A DNA stretch of 64,000 nt from Hyella patelloides LEGE 07179 (GCF_900659865.1 NZ_LR213766.1:1-64000); one strand, 5' to 3'; numbered from the stretch's first letter, positions 35,588 to 44,907 are shown. The notes: generated by a model not told the origin, from the sequence alone. Numbers and translations: made by a program.

Positions 35588-36814
35588 ATGAATTTAAACC
35601 CCAAAATAGATCGCATTCCCTTTAATCTTCCCTTTACTACTGGGAAAGAAATGGAATATATTAAGCAAGCGATCGCCACAGAAAAACTGTCAGGTAACGG
35701 TAAATTTACTAAGAAGTGTCAAGCCTGGTTAGAATCTCGGATTGGTTGTCAAAAAGCATTATTAACTCATTCTTGTACGGCTGCTTTGGAAATGACAGCC
35801 CTACTTGCTGATATTCAGCCAGGAGATGAGGTGATTATGCCCTCTTATACTTTTGTGTCTACCGCCAATGCTTTTGTGTTGCGTGGTGGCGTTCCTGTTT
35901 TTGTCGATATTCGCCCCGATACCCTAAATCTGGATGAAACAAAAATAGAACAAGCAATTACAGAGAGAACTAGGGCGATTGTTCCCGTTCACTATGCAGG
36001 TGTCAGTTGTGAGATGGACACCATAATGGAAATAGCTCGCAAGCATAACTTATTAGTAATTGAAGATGCTGCTCAAGGCATGGTTTCTCGGTATAAAGGC
36101 AAACCACTAGGTAGTATTGGACACCTCGCAGCAGTCAGTTTTCACGACACTAAGAACATCATCTCAGGAGAAGGTGGCGCACTTTTAATTAACGATCCTG
36201 AGCTAATAGAGCGAGCCGAGATTATTTGGGAAAAGGGAACTAACCGCAGTCAGTTTTTCCGTGGAGAAGTGGATAAATATAGTTGGGTTGATGTGGGTTC
36301 GTCTTACTTACCCAGTGAGATTAATGCTGCTTTTTTGTGGGCGCAGTTAGAACTTGCCGAAGGAATTACCCGTAAAAGGTTAAGTACTTGGCGTTATTAC
36401 CATCAGGTATTTAAAAAATTAGAATACGAAGAAATCTTGCATTGCCCGATTATTCCTGACGATTGTCAACATAACGGTCATATGTATTATCTGTTACTGG
36501 AAGATTTAGCAACTCGCACTGCTTTGATCGAACAACTCAAACGAGAAGGAATTAGTGCCGTCTTTCATTATGTGCCTCTCCATGACTCTGTAGCAGGTCA
36601 AAAATTTGGACGAGTCGTTGGTGAGATGAAAGTTACCAATGATATTGCAGATCGCTTACTAAGATTACCGATGTTTGCCGACATCAGAGAAAGTCAAATG
36701 TATGGTGTTAGCAACATTATTGAAGAGTTTTTTGCAGCCTACTCTCATACTTCTAGCGATCGCAATATTTTTAACAGCAACAATCTAAATAATCTAAATG
36801 TAGATGTTGCATAA
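35588..36814 (+). CDS. wecE: WecE-type dTDP-4-amino-4,6-dideoxyhexose transaminase
   Basis: PLP-dependent DegT/DnrJ/EryC1/StrS aminotransferase of about 408 residues. It is close to E. coli WecE (RffA), which converts dTDP-4-keto-6-deoxyglucose to dTDP-4-amino-4,6-dideoxygalactose: matching blocks are DIQPGDEVIMPSYTFVSTAN, AIVPVHYAGVSCEMDTIM, EDAAQGM, and KGTNRSQFFRGEVDKYSW. The PLP lysine is in HDTKNIISGEGGA. I chose the ATG at 35588; a TTG four codons upstream is possible. The donor genes rmlA and rmlB are not in the window. It leads a same-strand set of ten genes, so it should supply an aminosugar to them. Confidence 0.9.
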   Translation: MNLNPKIDRIPFNLPFTTGKEMEYIKQAIATEKLSGNGKFTKKCQAWLESRIGCQKALLTHSCTAALEMTALLADIQPGDEVIMPSYTFVSTANAFVLRGGVPVFVDIRPDTLNLDETKIEQAITERTRAIVPVHYAGVSCEMDTIMEIARKHNLLVIEDAAQGMVSRYKGKPLGSIGHLAAVSFHDTKNIISGEGGALLINDPELIERAEIIWEKGTNRSQFFRGEVDKYSWVDVGSSYLPSEINAAFLWAQLELAEGITRKRLSTWRYYHQVFKKLEYEEILHCPIIPDDCQHNGHMYYLLLEDLATRTALIEQLKREGISAVFHYVPLHDSVAGQKFGRVVGEMKVTNDIADRLLRLPMFADIRESQMYGVSNIIEEFFAAYSHTSSDRNIFNSNNLNNLNVDVA

Positions 36815-36877
36815 GCATGATTGAGATGAATCAACGTAATAAAAGAGTAGGCATTTTAGTAAGTAACATTTTGAGCA

Positions 36878-37840
36878 ATGGATTTGTCAATCGTCACGAC
36901 GCTTTACTATTCAAAGCCTTATTTGACGGAATTTTATAGTCGTATTAGTGCTGAAGCCGAGAAAATAACCAGTAACTACGAAATTATTTTTGTCAATGAT
37001 GGCTCACCAGATGATTCTTTGGATTTGGTGTTATCTTTTCATCGTCAAGCTCCCAAAGTCAAGGTAATCGACTTATCACGTAACTTTGGTCATCATAAAG
37101 CAATGATGACTGGTTTAGCCCATGCTAAAGGAAAGTTAGTACTACTTATAGACTGTGATTTAGAAGAAGAACCAGAATTATTAGGCAAATTTCATCAAAT
37201 TTTCCAAGAATCTACCGCAGATGTCGTTTACGGAGTTCAGATTGCTCGTAAAGGTGAGTTATTTGAACGTCTTAGTGGCGCAATCTTCTGGAAATTGTTT
37301 AATGCTTTATCTAGTCACTATGTTCCTGGTAATCAATTAGTCACTAGATTAATGAGTCAAAGGTATGTTCGCAGTTTGGTGGCTCATAAAGATCGAGAAG
37401 TGTTTATTCCTGGTTTGTGGACAATTACGGGCTTTGAACAGATTCCAGTTAAGGTGAAAAAACATAGTAAGGGTAGTTCAACCTATACTTTAAAGAAAAA
37501 AATTGCTCAATTTGTTGATGCAATTACTACTTTTAGTGCGACTCCTCTGGTTTTTAATTTTTACTTGGGGGGAATAATTGTCCTTTTTGCTACTATTGCG
37601 GGTTTAACATTAATTGTCCGTAAACTTATTTGGAATAAGGCTCTTGTGGGCTGGTCATCTTTGATTGTTTCTATTTGGTTTTTAGGCGGATTGACTATTT
37701 TTTGTTTGGGATTAATCGGGATTTACTTGTCTAAAGTTTTTGCTGAAACTAAACAACGTCCTTTTACTGTTGTTCGGGAAATACACGAATACCAAGAGAC
37801 AAATATTGAGCAAGATTACTGTATTAATACAAACAACTAA
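36878..37840 (+). CDS. Polyprenyl-phosphate glycosyltransferase, GT2 ArnC/GtrB/DPM1 type
   Basis: A 320-residue membrane GT2 enzyme that loads a sugar from a nucleotide donor onto undecaprenyl phosphate. The GT-A domain has FVNDGSPDDS, the acceptor-side block RNFGHHKAMMTGLAHAKG, and the metal motif DCDLEEEPE. Two C-terminal membrane helices (about 225-250 and 262-285) match ArnC, GtrB and YkcC. The WecE gene lies 63 bp upstream on the same strand, so the natural donor is a dTDP-aminosugar or its acylated form (inference). ArnC in enterobacteria does the same step for 4-formamido-arabinose. Confidence 0.88.
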   Translation: MDLSIVTTLYYSKPYLTEFYSRISAEAEKITSNYEIIFVNDGSPDDSLDLVLSFHRQAPKVKVIDLSRNFGHHKAMMTGLAHAKGKLVLLIDCDLEEEPELLGKFHQIFQESTADVVYGVQIARKGELFERLSGAIFWKLFNALSSHYVPGNQLVTRLMSQRYVRSLVAHKDREVFIPGLWTITGFEQIPVKVKKHSKGSSTYTLKKKIAQFVDAITTFSATPLVFNFYLGGIIVLFATIAGLTLIVRKLIWNKALVGWSSLIVSIWFLGGLTIFCLGLIGIYLSKVFAETKQRPFTVVREIHEYQETNIEQDYCINTNN

Positions 37841-38573
37841 AAATCAATAAGTAAAACACAAAAACAGTAATATCTTTTGAAGTTTACTATACAAGATTTA
37901 TCTTATTTTATATTACGTTAAGAAGCAATTACAAAATTATCAGGCTTCTTGCATAAATGATTAAGCTCAACATTATCCGCAGATGGATATAGATAACCTA
38001 AGATAAGTTTTAATTGTAAATTGACTTTTGTAAGATTTTTATTGTTTTGATAATTTTAAACACAGTAAACTGAATTATTAGTTTTTGTTGGATGATTTAT
38101 CTTGTTTTTTGAAGTTTGTAATAAATCATATTTTCTTTTTTAATTAATATTTTTTAAGCATAGTACTGCTTAAGCTTACTTAATTAATTTCTTCAAGTAT
38201 TTCCAAAGAGAAAAACTTTATAGCAATCAATAATCTTATAGTCCATCAAAATTTGCTCTTTATGATTATCAAAATAAACTCAATATTTTTATTATTAGTA
38301 AGACAAACTGCTCAAAAGCAAATTAGGTGAGATAAAAGTAATTTAAATAATCGCGATCGCCTTAAAAATAAATAATAGTAAAGCCAATTTACTAATCGTA
38401 ATTAAAACAATAAAATCATGACTTTAGCAACCAAAGCTGAAGCTAAAACTTTAGATAATTTAACCTTAAAATGTATTTAAATATTATATAAAAAAATGAT
38501 AATTTAACGCCAGATGTCGAGATTTAATAACTGATTTATTGAGTTTAAAAAGTTGTTAATTAATTATTGAAAA
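37841..38573. other. AT-rich intergenic region inside the aminosugar locus
   Basis: About 730 bp with many stops on both strands. A 20-codon frame at 38418-38480 begins MTLATKAEAKTLDNL after a HIP1-containing stretch; it might be the stub of a lost gene. Composition is very AT-rich. A promoter for the downstream eight genes is likely here, so the locus may be two transcription units. Confidence 0.4.
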
Positions 38574-39677
38574 ATGAAAAAAATCAGTTCGATAAGTCAA
38601 ATAATCTACTTATTAATTTTATTTGTTGCTACCTTAATTATTCTGATTCGGTTTTATCCCAGTCAGACATCTAACAGTAATGTTATGTTATCTACTACTA
38701 ATTTTCCCCAACAAGAATGGCAATATTTGATACCAGCAGAAGCTGGCATTGATTCTATTCGTTGGAAATGGTGGAATAAAACTCAAAAACCCCAAGGCTC
38801 TAGTAAATTTGGCGAACAACATAATGAGAATCAATGGGGAGTAGTTTTAGCGAAAAATGGCTACATAATTCAAACTTGGGGCAATCCAGACTACTTATAT
38901 CAAAGTGCTTCTGTGGGCAAAGCATTTACTAAAATTGCTCTTCAGTTAGCTGTAGATGAAGGTTTGATCGGTAGTGAAAACGATCTGGTAAGGGATTATT
39001 GGACGGGAGAGACGCAACTTACCGCTAGCCATCAGTATCTCAACCAAGGTCATCATCGCTCCCTTACTTTTAAGCATCTTTGGGAACATCGAGGAGGTTT
39101 TCCGATCAGCAATGGTTATTACTGGCTCAACAAGCAAGACATCCCCCAATGGGCAAACTATACAGGCGATCCAATTCAAGATAACTACGCTCATATCGAA
39201 CCTGGAACAGAATACTCCTACGCTAGTGGCGGTTATTGGCGTTTAACCCAAGCTTTGACTGCTATTTGGGGTCGAAGTCTCAAAGATGTCTTGGATGAAA
39301 AACTGTTTAGCAAAATGGACATTTCTGGGGACAGATGGGATTGGCTATCAGGAAAAGAAGTTCACGACAACGTTAATTTTTATCCCGAAATGCCCAATTA
39401 CGGTGCTTTTATCGATCCTCCCTACGAAATTGCTGCTAATCCCTGTGTCGGTGGAGGCGGTTGGGTGGTCATGAGTCCCAAAGATTTAGCCCGTGTCGGA
39501 CTGTTAATTAGTACTGGGGGTATGTGGCGCGGAGAAAGATTGATTAGCGATACAGAACTTTTAGCAGGACATAGAGGAGGTAATAACAGCAATTTATTGG
39601 TCAAAAATGATTTTGTTTGGGCGCAAGTTACTACTCAAGGTATCGAGATACCTAACTTTTTGTGGGGAAACAAATAA
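38574..39677 (+). CDS. Serine hydrolase with class C beta-lactamase fold
   Basis: A 367-residue protein with an N-terminal signal anchor (about 6-26). The active-site Ser-x-x-Lys is SVGK in YLYQSASVGKAFTKIALQ, followed by LRD-type and HRGGFPISNG blocks; the Tyr motif is YSYASGGY, and a glycine-rich region GGGGWVVMSPKDLARVG precedes the C-terminus. Such proteins are D-amino acid amidases, esterases or peptidases, not true beta-lactamases in most genomes. The stop is directly followed by the ATP-grasp start with no gap, so translation is coupled and a shared pathway is likely. It probably acts outside the plasma membrane. Confidence 0.82.
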   Translation: MKKISSISQIIYLLILFVATLIILIRFYPSQTSNSNVMLSTTNFPQQEWQYLIPAEAGIDSIRWKWWNKTQKPQGSSKFGEQHNENQWGVVLAKNGYIIQTWGNPDYLYQSASVGKAFTKIALQLAVDEGLIGSENDLVRDYWTGETQLTASHQYLNQGHHRSLTFKHLWEHRGGFPISNGYYWLNKQDIPQWANYTGDPIQDNYAHIEPGTEYSYASGGYWRLTQALTAIWGRSLKDVLDEKLFSKMDISGDRWDWLSGKEVHDNVNFYPEMPNYGAFIDPPYEIAANPCVGGGGWVVMSPKDLARVGLLISTGGMWRGERLISDTELLAGHRGGNNSNLLVKNDFVWAQVTTQGIEIPNFLWGNK

Positions 39678-41024
39678 ATGCAACAACATCACCAACAAAA
39701 GCTACTGATATTGGGTGCAAGACAGATGCAATTGCCAGCTTTTCAAGCTGCTAGAGAATTAGGTTTGTTTGTAATTGCTATTGACCCTTCACCTCATGCT
39801 GTGGGTTTAACTTTAGCAGATTGTTCTTATAACTACGATCTAGCAGATGAAGCAGCCATTTTGACTGTGGCAAAGCAGCATTCTATCGATGGCATCTTAA
39901 CTTTAGCTGCGGACTATCCAGTACCAATGGTAGCGAAAGTATCTCAGCAACTTAACATCCCAGGATTAAGTAAAACGGCTGCGATGGTTTCTACGAATAA
40001 AGCCCAAATGCGAAAGGTTTTACAAACAAAAGGAATCACAATTCCCCAATGGCGAGAAACCAGAACACTTAACCAAGCTCTAGAAGCAGTAAGAAATTTC
40101 CAAGGTGGGGTCATTGTCAAACCCGCAGATAGTTCGGGAGGGAGGGGTGTGACTTTGATTGAGAGTGATACTACAGATGAAACTATATCTAAAGCCTTTT
40201 ACAAAGCCCTGAATTTTAGTCAACAGGGTAAAGTGATGGTCGAAGAATTTATTGCAGGAAAAGAAATTTCGGTAGAAGCCATTACTATCAAGGGTAAAAC
40301 AGAAATTGTACGTATCACCGATAAACTAACCACTGAAGCTCCTTTCTTTGTGGAAATCGGTCACAGTCAACCCAGCCAACTATCAGCAAAGGAAAAAGAA
40401 CAGGTTACACAATTAACCCTCGCAGGAATTGCAGCTTTAGAAATCGATAACACTGCTAGTCACACAGAAATTCGCTTTTCAGGCGATCTCGCAAAGCGAG
40501 CCAGCAAAGCTGACCGCTTAGCACCTCAGCGAAGCCGAGATCGCCCTTACATAATTGAAATCGGTGCGCGGTTAGGGGGTGGTTACATTACTTCCCATCT
40601 TGTACCCCTTTCCTGTGGAGTGGATTTGGTCAAAGCTACATTACAACTAGCCATCGGTGAAACTCCTAATCTGCAACCAACTAAAGATTGTGGCTCGGCA
40701 ATTCGTTTTTTGCGCCCCGATCCTGGTCAAGTAATTGATATTCAAGGAGTTGCAGCAGCCCAAAAAGTTGCAGAAATCACAGAAGTTGTTGTAGAAGTCA
40801 CCCCAGGAAAGCTCATCAAACCCTTACGAGATGCTACCGCCAGAGTGGGTTATGTAATTAGTAAAGGAAAAAATGCGATCGCAGCTATTCAAAACGCCGA
40901 AACTGCCAAAAATTTGATTCAAATCAATACTTGGAAAAATCAAGAAGTCAGGAAGATGAAGAATGTAATAAATAGGGAAAAATCAACAACAAGCAATCAA
41001 CCACTAACCACTAACCAATTATGA
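39678..41024 (+). CDS. ATP-grasp ligase with an in-frame repeat insertion
   Basis: A carboxylate-amine or carboxylate-thiol ligase that forms an acyl-phosphate with ATP. The N-terminal pre-ATP fold starts KLLILGARQMQLPAFQAARE; the ATP-grasp core has VIVKPADSSGGRGVTLIES and MVEEFIAGKEISVEAI; the metal-binding end is IIEIGARLGGGYIT. An 18-codon repeat insertion (40483-40544) sits between HTEIRF and PYIIEIGARLGG, a loop just before the catalytic strand. The last residues (TTSNQPLTTNQL) are coded by heptamer-type repeat DNA. It abuts the serine hydrolase gene and overlaps the amidohydrolase gene by 4 bp. A role in acylating the aminosugar is inferred. Confidence 0.85.
   Translation: MQQHHQQKLLILGARQMQLPAFQAARELGLFVIAIDPSPHAVGLTLADCSYNYDLADEAAILTVAKQHSIDGILTLAADYPVPMVAKVSQQLNIPGLSKTAAMVSTNKAQMRKVLQTKGITIPQWRETRTLNQALEAVRNFQGGVIVKPADSSGGRGVTLIESDTTDETISKAFYKALNFSQQGKVMVEEFIAGKEISVEAITIKGKTEIVRITDKLTTEAPFFVEIGHSQPSQLSAKEKEQVTQLTLAGIAALEIDNTASHTEIRFSGDLAKRASKADRLAPQRSRDRPYIIEIGARLGGGYITSHLVPLSCGVDLVKATLQLAIGETPNLQPTKDCGSAIRFLRPDPGQVIDIQGVAAAQKVAEITEVVVEVTPGKLIKPLRDATARVGYVISKGKNAIAAIQNAETAKNLIQINTWKNQEVRKMKNVINREKSTTSNQPLTTNQL
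40483..40544. repeat. 62-bp GCGATC...GATCGC element in frame in the ATP-grasp gene
   Basis: Exactly as long as the copy at 1183-1244, with the same bounding hexamers and nearly the same first half, read in the same frame (SGDLAKRASKAD against SGDLAKRASEAD). The net addition is 54 bp, 18 codons. It lies within the catalytic domain rather than in a linker. Confidence 0.8.
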
Positions 41025-41812
41025 AATTTTTTGATTCTCTAACCCATGCTACCGCCGATGGCACTTGGCTAGGCGGAACAAGATACGATGCCAGTTTAGA
41101 CCGTTTATTAAGAGAAATGGAGCAGCAAGCCTATCGCGCTTGTTTAGTTAATATAGCTGGTTATCAAGATAACGAAACCTTGGCAGAATTTGCCAGTAAA
41201 TATCCCGATCTTTTTGTGCCAATTGCGGGCTTTGACCCTTCAGAATACAAAGATTTAGCTCAAATAGAGTCAGAAATCAAGACATTTAGCGATCGCGGTT
41301 TTGCAGGAATTAAGCTCCATCCCCGTCTGAACTCTTACGATCCGTTGGATGAAAGGTGTATTGCCACTATATCGATGGCGGGGAAGCACAACTTAGTAAT
41401 TTTCCTCGATACCCTATTTCGCCAAAAACAAGTAATTACCCGTCACCCTGCGGATGTTATAGATGCGATCTCTATTAAATGTCCTCAAACCAAAATTGTC
41501 TTATTACACGGTGGAGGCGGTCATCTTTTGGATATCTACGAAATTGTCAGAATGCGTGAAAAACTACTGCTAGATGTTTCTTTTACGATGATGCGTTATG
41601 CAGGTAGCTCTATCGATTTAGATATCAGCTTTTTGTGTCGCACCCTCGATTTACGTTTAACAGTAGGTTCTGATTTTCCCGAATACACGCCATTGCAAGC
41701 AAAACAGCAATTACTCAAGCTAACCCCCGACTTACCTTCAAAAAAACTAGAAAATATTTGTTTTCGCAATTTAGAAAAACTATTTCAAGATTGGCAAGGG
41801 TTTAGACAGTAA
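41021..41812 (+). CDS. Amidohydrolase-family (TIM-barrel) hydrolase
   Basis: A 263-residue metal-dependent hydrolase of the amidohydrolase_2/TatD type. Visible pieces are GFAGIKLHPRLNSYDP (metal/lysine strand), KIVLLHGGGGHLLDIYE (histidine strand) and LTVGSDFPEY (terminal aspartate strand). The usual N-terminal HxH is replaced by FFDSLTHATADGT, so metal binding may differ. It overlaps the ATP-grasp gene by 4 bp (ATGA), a strong sign of coupled translation. It could deacylate or open a lactone in the same pathway; this is inference. Confidence 0.78.
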   Translation: MKFFDSLTHATADGTWLGGTRYDASLDRLLREMEQQAYRACLVNIAGYQDNETLAEFASKYPDLFVPIAGFDPSEYKDLAQIESEIKTFSDRGFAGIKLHPRLNSYDPLDERCIATISMAGKHNLVIFLDTLFRQKQVITRHPADVIDAISIKCPQTKIVLLHGGGGHLLDIYEIVRMREKLLLDVSFTMMRYAGSSIDLDISFLCRTLDLRLTVGSDFPEYTPLQAKQQLLKLTPDLPSKKLENICFRNLEKLFQDWQGFRQ

Positions 41813-41863
41813 ACAGTTATCAGTTATCAGAAGCTAGTAACTTTTTTTGGAAAATACTTAATT

Positions 41864-42646
41864 ATGAAAAAAATTGATTGGCAAAAACATTTTGATGAAT
41901 TAGATCGCGACGGTTTTACCATTGTTCCCGATATCGTCGAACGTACGACAGAAATAGCAGAACTTAAATCCCAAGTTTTAGATGCAATTAAAGTTGATGC
42001 AGAAGAATACATGGGTTTACCAGGGAAAGAAGAGTTTATTGTTTTGGACTTGGTAACTAGAGGCTCGGCTTTTTTGCGCCTGTTAGAAAATGAAAAGATG
42101 CATCACTTTTTCTCTCACTTTTTAGGAGATAGCTGTATTCTTTATTCCTTTACTTCTACGGTGTTAATACCCAATCAGCATCACTACACCTCTAATATTC
42201 ATACTGATATGCCTCGGTTAATCCCTGGATACCATCTAGGATTGTTAATGACTTTGGCTCTGGATGACTTTACCGAAGAAAACGGCGCAACTTACTATTT
42301 ACCAGGTTCACATCGCTCTATAGAACGACCTACCGATGAAGAATTTTATGGCAATTCAGTTCGCGTAAAGCGCAAAGCAGGAGATGCAGCTTTCTTTCAT
42401 CCTAGAGTATGGCACGCAGGAGGTACTAATAAAACTGAGGATATTCGTTCGGGTTGCACTGTGTATGCTTGTCGCTCTTGGATGCGTCAAAGATTCGACT
42501 TTCCTCGCATGGTAAATGAAGATATTTTGTCTCAACTAGGAGAAAGAGGTAAAGCTTTCCTTGGCTATAACGTCCGCGTCCCTACGAATTTAAAAGAATT
42601 CTACTTACCTCCTGAAAAGAGATTGTATAAAGCAGGACAGGGATGA
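41864..42646 (+). CDS. Phytanoyl-CoA dioxygenase-family Fe(II)/2OG oxygenase
   Basis: A 260-residue non-haem oxygenase. The metal triad can be seen as H-x-D in NIHTDMPRLIPG (about residues 106-108) and the distal histidine in FFHPRVWHAGGTNKTED; the 2OG arginine would be in the following IRSGCTVYACRS. The fold pattern GATYYLPGSHRS is typical of the PhyH family. Such enzymes hydroxylate lipids, amino acids or natural products. It lies 51 bp after the amidohydrolase gene. With the next gene it gives two oxygenases in a row. Confidence 0.85.
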   Translation: MKKIDWQKHFDELDRDGFTIVPDIVERTTEIAELKSQVLDAIKVDAEEYMGLPGKEEFIVLDLVTRGSAFLRLLENEKMHHFFSHFLGDSCILYSFTSTVLIPNQHHYTSNIHTDMPRLIPGYHLGLLMTLALDDFTEENGATYYLPGSHRSIERPTDEEFYGNSVRVKRKAGDAAFFHPRVWHAGGTNKTEDIRSGCTVYACRSWMRQRFDFPRMVNEDILSQLGERGKAFLGYNVRVPTNLKEFYLPPEKRLYKAGQG

Positions 42647-42796
42647 AGGATGAGGAAGGAGGATTTTTGTAAGTAATGAGTAAATACAAAGTAGCGAATA
42701 GCAAGTAACAAGTAGCAAGTAATAACTTAAAGCTTAGAGCTTATAGCTTACAGCTAAAAAACAACGAGCCATCAGCAACCAACAATTAACAAAAAA

Positions 42797-43582
42797 ATGA
42801 TATTCGCTAGAGATATTTATACCCTTGATAACCATGAGATGGTGTTAAACGATCCAGATAAAATAGACAAAATCAGAGCAGATATTAAAGCAGGGGATAC
42901 TTATATTTTTAAACAGGTCATTCCCCAAGAAACTCTGAGCAAAATTAGAAACTATTTAACGCAAATAGGTAGTAATTCTCTACCAAACTATCGAGCAATA
43001 GAGCGCAATTGCCCTAATTTTCATCGCCTTAACCGTTGGGATTCCCGCGCCTATGTTAAGGGATGTTTTCATCAGTTTGTATTCTTTCCTTGGAATGAAG
43101 ATGTATTTGATTTGTTTAATCTCTGTCGTCCCGTTTATCAAATGAAAAATTTACTTAGTGGTTTATCTGCTAATAAATTTTTGGGTAAAACTCCAGAAGA
43201 TGATTGTACTGCAAGACTAGCTTTTCAATTTTATCCTGCGGGGTTAGGAGGACTGAATAAACACACCGATCCTGTGGATAGCCATCAGCTTACTGTTCCC
43301 ACAATGATGCTGTCGCAAAAAGGAGTGGATTTTCACCAAGGAGGAGCTTATGTAGAACCAGAAAATGGCGATCGCATTTTTCTAGACGATTTCTGTGGTT
43401 GGGGTGATGTGGTTTATTTTAATGCTCAAATTCTTCATGGTGTAGAAAGAATCGATCCTGATGTTCAACCTGATTGGCTATCTTTTCAAGGTCGCTGGAT
43501 GCTACTGTTTGCAGTTAACAAGCTCAGTAGTAATAAGACTATTTCTGATTCGGTGGATTTAGAAATCAAGGAAAAATCTTAA
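42797..43582 (+). CDS. Putative 2OG-Fe(II) oxygenase
   Basis: A 261-residue protein with a cupin-type oxygenase pattern: H-x-D in NKHTDPVDSHQL, and the distal histidine and arginine in ILHGVERIDP and QGRWMLLFAVN. LAFQFYPAGLGG and GDVVYFNAQ complete the double-stranded beta-helix. It is only distantly like the phytanoyl-CoA dioxygenase upstream, so not a duplicate. The 150-bp gap before it contains heptamer-type repeats. A second hydroxylation of the same acyl group or sugar is plausible. Confidence 0.72.
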   Translation: MIFARDIYTLDNHEMVLNDPDKIDKIRADIKAGDTYIFKQVIPQETLSKIRNYLTQIGSNSLPNYRAIERNCPNFHRLNRWDSRAYVKGCFHQFVFFPWNEDVFDLFNLCRPVYQMKNLLSGLSANKFLGKTPEDDCTARLAFQFYPAGLGGLNKHTDPVDSHQLTVPTMMLSQKGVDFHQGGAYVEPENGDRIFLDDFCGWGDVVYFNAQILHGVERIDPDVQPDWLSFQGRWMLLFAVNKLSSNKTISDSVDLEIKEKS

Positions 43583-43584
43583 TT

Positions 43585-44505
43585 ATGAAAGGAGTAAACA
43601 ACAATTGGGAAAAGCTAGGACGAATTTTAGCCCCAAACTCCAAAATTGAGTGGATGAGTACCTTTACAGGGGCTTCTTATGCTGTTGCTACAGAGCAAGA
43701 ATATCTATTTGATGTTTATGTTACTGGTAGAGATAGTTCTAATCGCTCTTTAATTGGTAGAGTGCAATTGGATTTGCAAGATGATCCGAAAGTAATTAAT
43801 ATCGATCCTCAACCTGTTCTATCTTGTGGTACTTTGGGAGCTTTTGATGAAAATGGTGTTTCCTATCCTTGTTTAGTCAAACATCAAGATAAACTTCGTC
43901 TTTATTACACGGGATGGATGCCTACAGTCTTAACTCCATTTCAAAATCATTTGGGAATGGCAGTACAGCAAGGTGATATTTTTCAACGATTTTCTCGCGC
44001 CCCAATTTTGCAGCGTACTAATGAAGATTTCCTCTCTATTGGTTCAGTTTGTGTTCAGTTTGATGAGGGTATTTGGAAGCTTTGGTATACCAGTTTTATT
44101 AATTGGGGAAATGAGCCAGATGCAGCAAAACATCGTTACATTATCAAGTATGCTACTTCAGAAGATGGTATTAATTGGATAAGAGATAATCAAGTATGTA
44201 TTGATATCCAAAATAAAGAGGAACATTCTATCTGTCGTCCTACTATTTTTAAGTATCAAAATCTTTATCATATGTGGTATTGCTACCGAGGTGATTATTA
44301 TAAGTTAGGCTATGCTTTTTCCGAAGATGGCATTAATTGGACTCGTAGCGATCGCGATATAAGAATTACTTTATCTGATACAGGATGGGATTCTCAATCT
44401 CAATGTTACCCTAATGTTTTTCGTTGTGGAGAATATCTCTATTTACTTTATTGTGGTAATGAATATGGTCGCGAGGGACTGGGGCTTGCCAGATTAAAAA
44501 TATAA
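43585..44505 (+). CDS. Five-bladed beta-propeller glycosidase-like protein
   Basis: A 306-residue protein with the repeating pattern of GH32/GH43/GH130-like propellers: LRLYYTGWMP, WKLWYTSFINWG, YHMWYCYRGDYYKLGYAFSEDG and YLYLLYCGNEYGREGLG. Each blade has the aromatic-W/L-YT strand. There is no signal peptide, so it may be cytoplasmic. It starts 2 bp after the oxygenase gene stop, which suggests co-translation. In polysaccharide loci such proteins can be phosphorylases or inactive sugar binders; a hydrolase role is not proven because the catalytic acids cannot be assigned with confidence. Confidence 0.75.
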   Translation: MKGVNNNWEKLGRILAPNSKIEWMSTFTGASYAVATEQEYLFDVYVTGRDSSNRSLIGRVQLDLQDDPKVINIDPQPVLSCGTLGAFDENGVSYPCLVKHQDKLRLYYTGWMPTVLTPFQNHLGMAVQQGDIFQRFSRAPILQRTNEDFLSIGSVCVQFDEGIWKLWYTSFINWGNEPDAAKHRYIIKYATSEDGINWIRDNQVCIDIQNKEEHSICRPTIFKYQNLYHMWYCYRGDYYKLGYAFSEDGINWTRSDRDIRITLSDTGWDSQSQCYPNVFRCGEYLYLLYCGNEYGREGLGLARLKI

Positions 44506-44544
44506 TTTTTTGAACTAATTTAATAACAAATTTCATAACAAACT

Positions 44545-44907
44545 ATGTATCACATTTATATTTTTCTAACCGTTATTCTCGTCGTTTATAGCCAACTTGT
44601 TATGAAATGGCAGGTGGGAATGGCTGGAGAATTACCAGTAGGAATTATTGATAAAATTACTTTTTTAATTCAGATTTTATTCCGACCTTGGGTAATCAGT
44701 GGTTTAACTGCTACTTTTTTATCTGGATTAACTTGGATGGCAGCAATGACTAAGTTTCCGATCAATTATGCTTATCCCTTTACTAGCCTTTCATTTATTT
44801 TAATTTTGATTGGTAGTTCCTTATTTTTTCACGAAGTTATTACTATTCCCAAAGCAATTGGAACTGGTTTTATTGTTGCAGGGGTAATTATTGCTAGTCA
44901 GGGATGA
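44545..44907 (+). CDS. Small four-helix EamA/SMR-type protein, ArnE/ArnF-like
   Basis: A 120-residue protein with four hydrophobic segments, the size of one subunit of the ArnE/ArnF flippase that moves undecaprenyl-phosphate-aminoarabinose across the membrane. The block MAAMTKFPINYAYPFTSLSF with a central membrane proline-tyrosine, and the final helix AIGTGFIVAGVIIASQG, fit this group and SMR exporters. Only one gene is present, so it would need to be a homodimer or find a partner elsewhere. Its place between the GT2 enzyme and the GT39-like enzyme favours a lipid-linked sugar flippase. Confidence 0.8.
   Translation: MYHIYIFLTVILVVYSQLVMKWQVGMAGELPVGIIDKITFLIQILFRPWVISGLTATFLSGLTWMAAMTKFPINYAYPFTSLSFILILIGSSLFFHEVITIPKAIGTGFIVAGVIIASQG

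Noticed and set aside
38574-39677. True beta-lactamase resistance gene
   Set aside because: The fold matches, but the motif set (SVGK, YSYAS) and the context in a glycan locus fit an esterase or amidase better.
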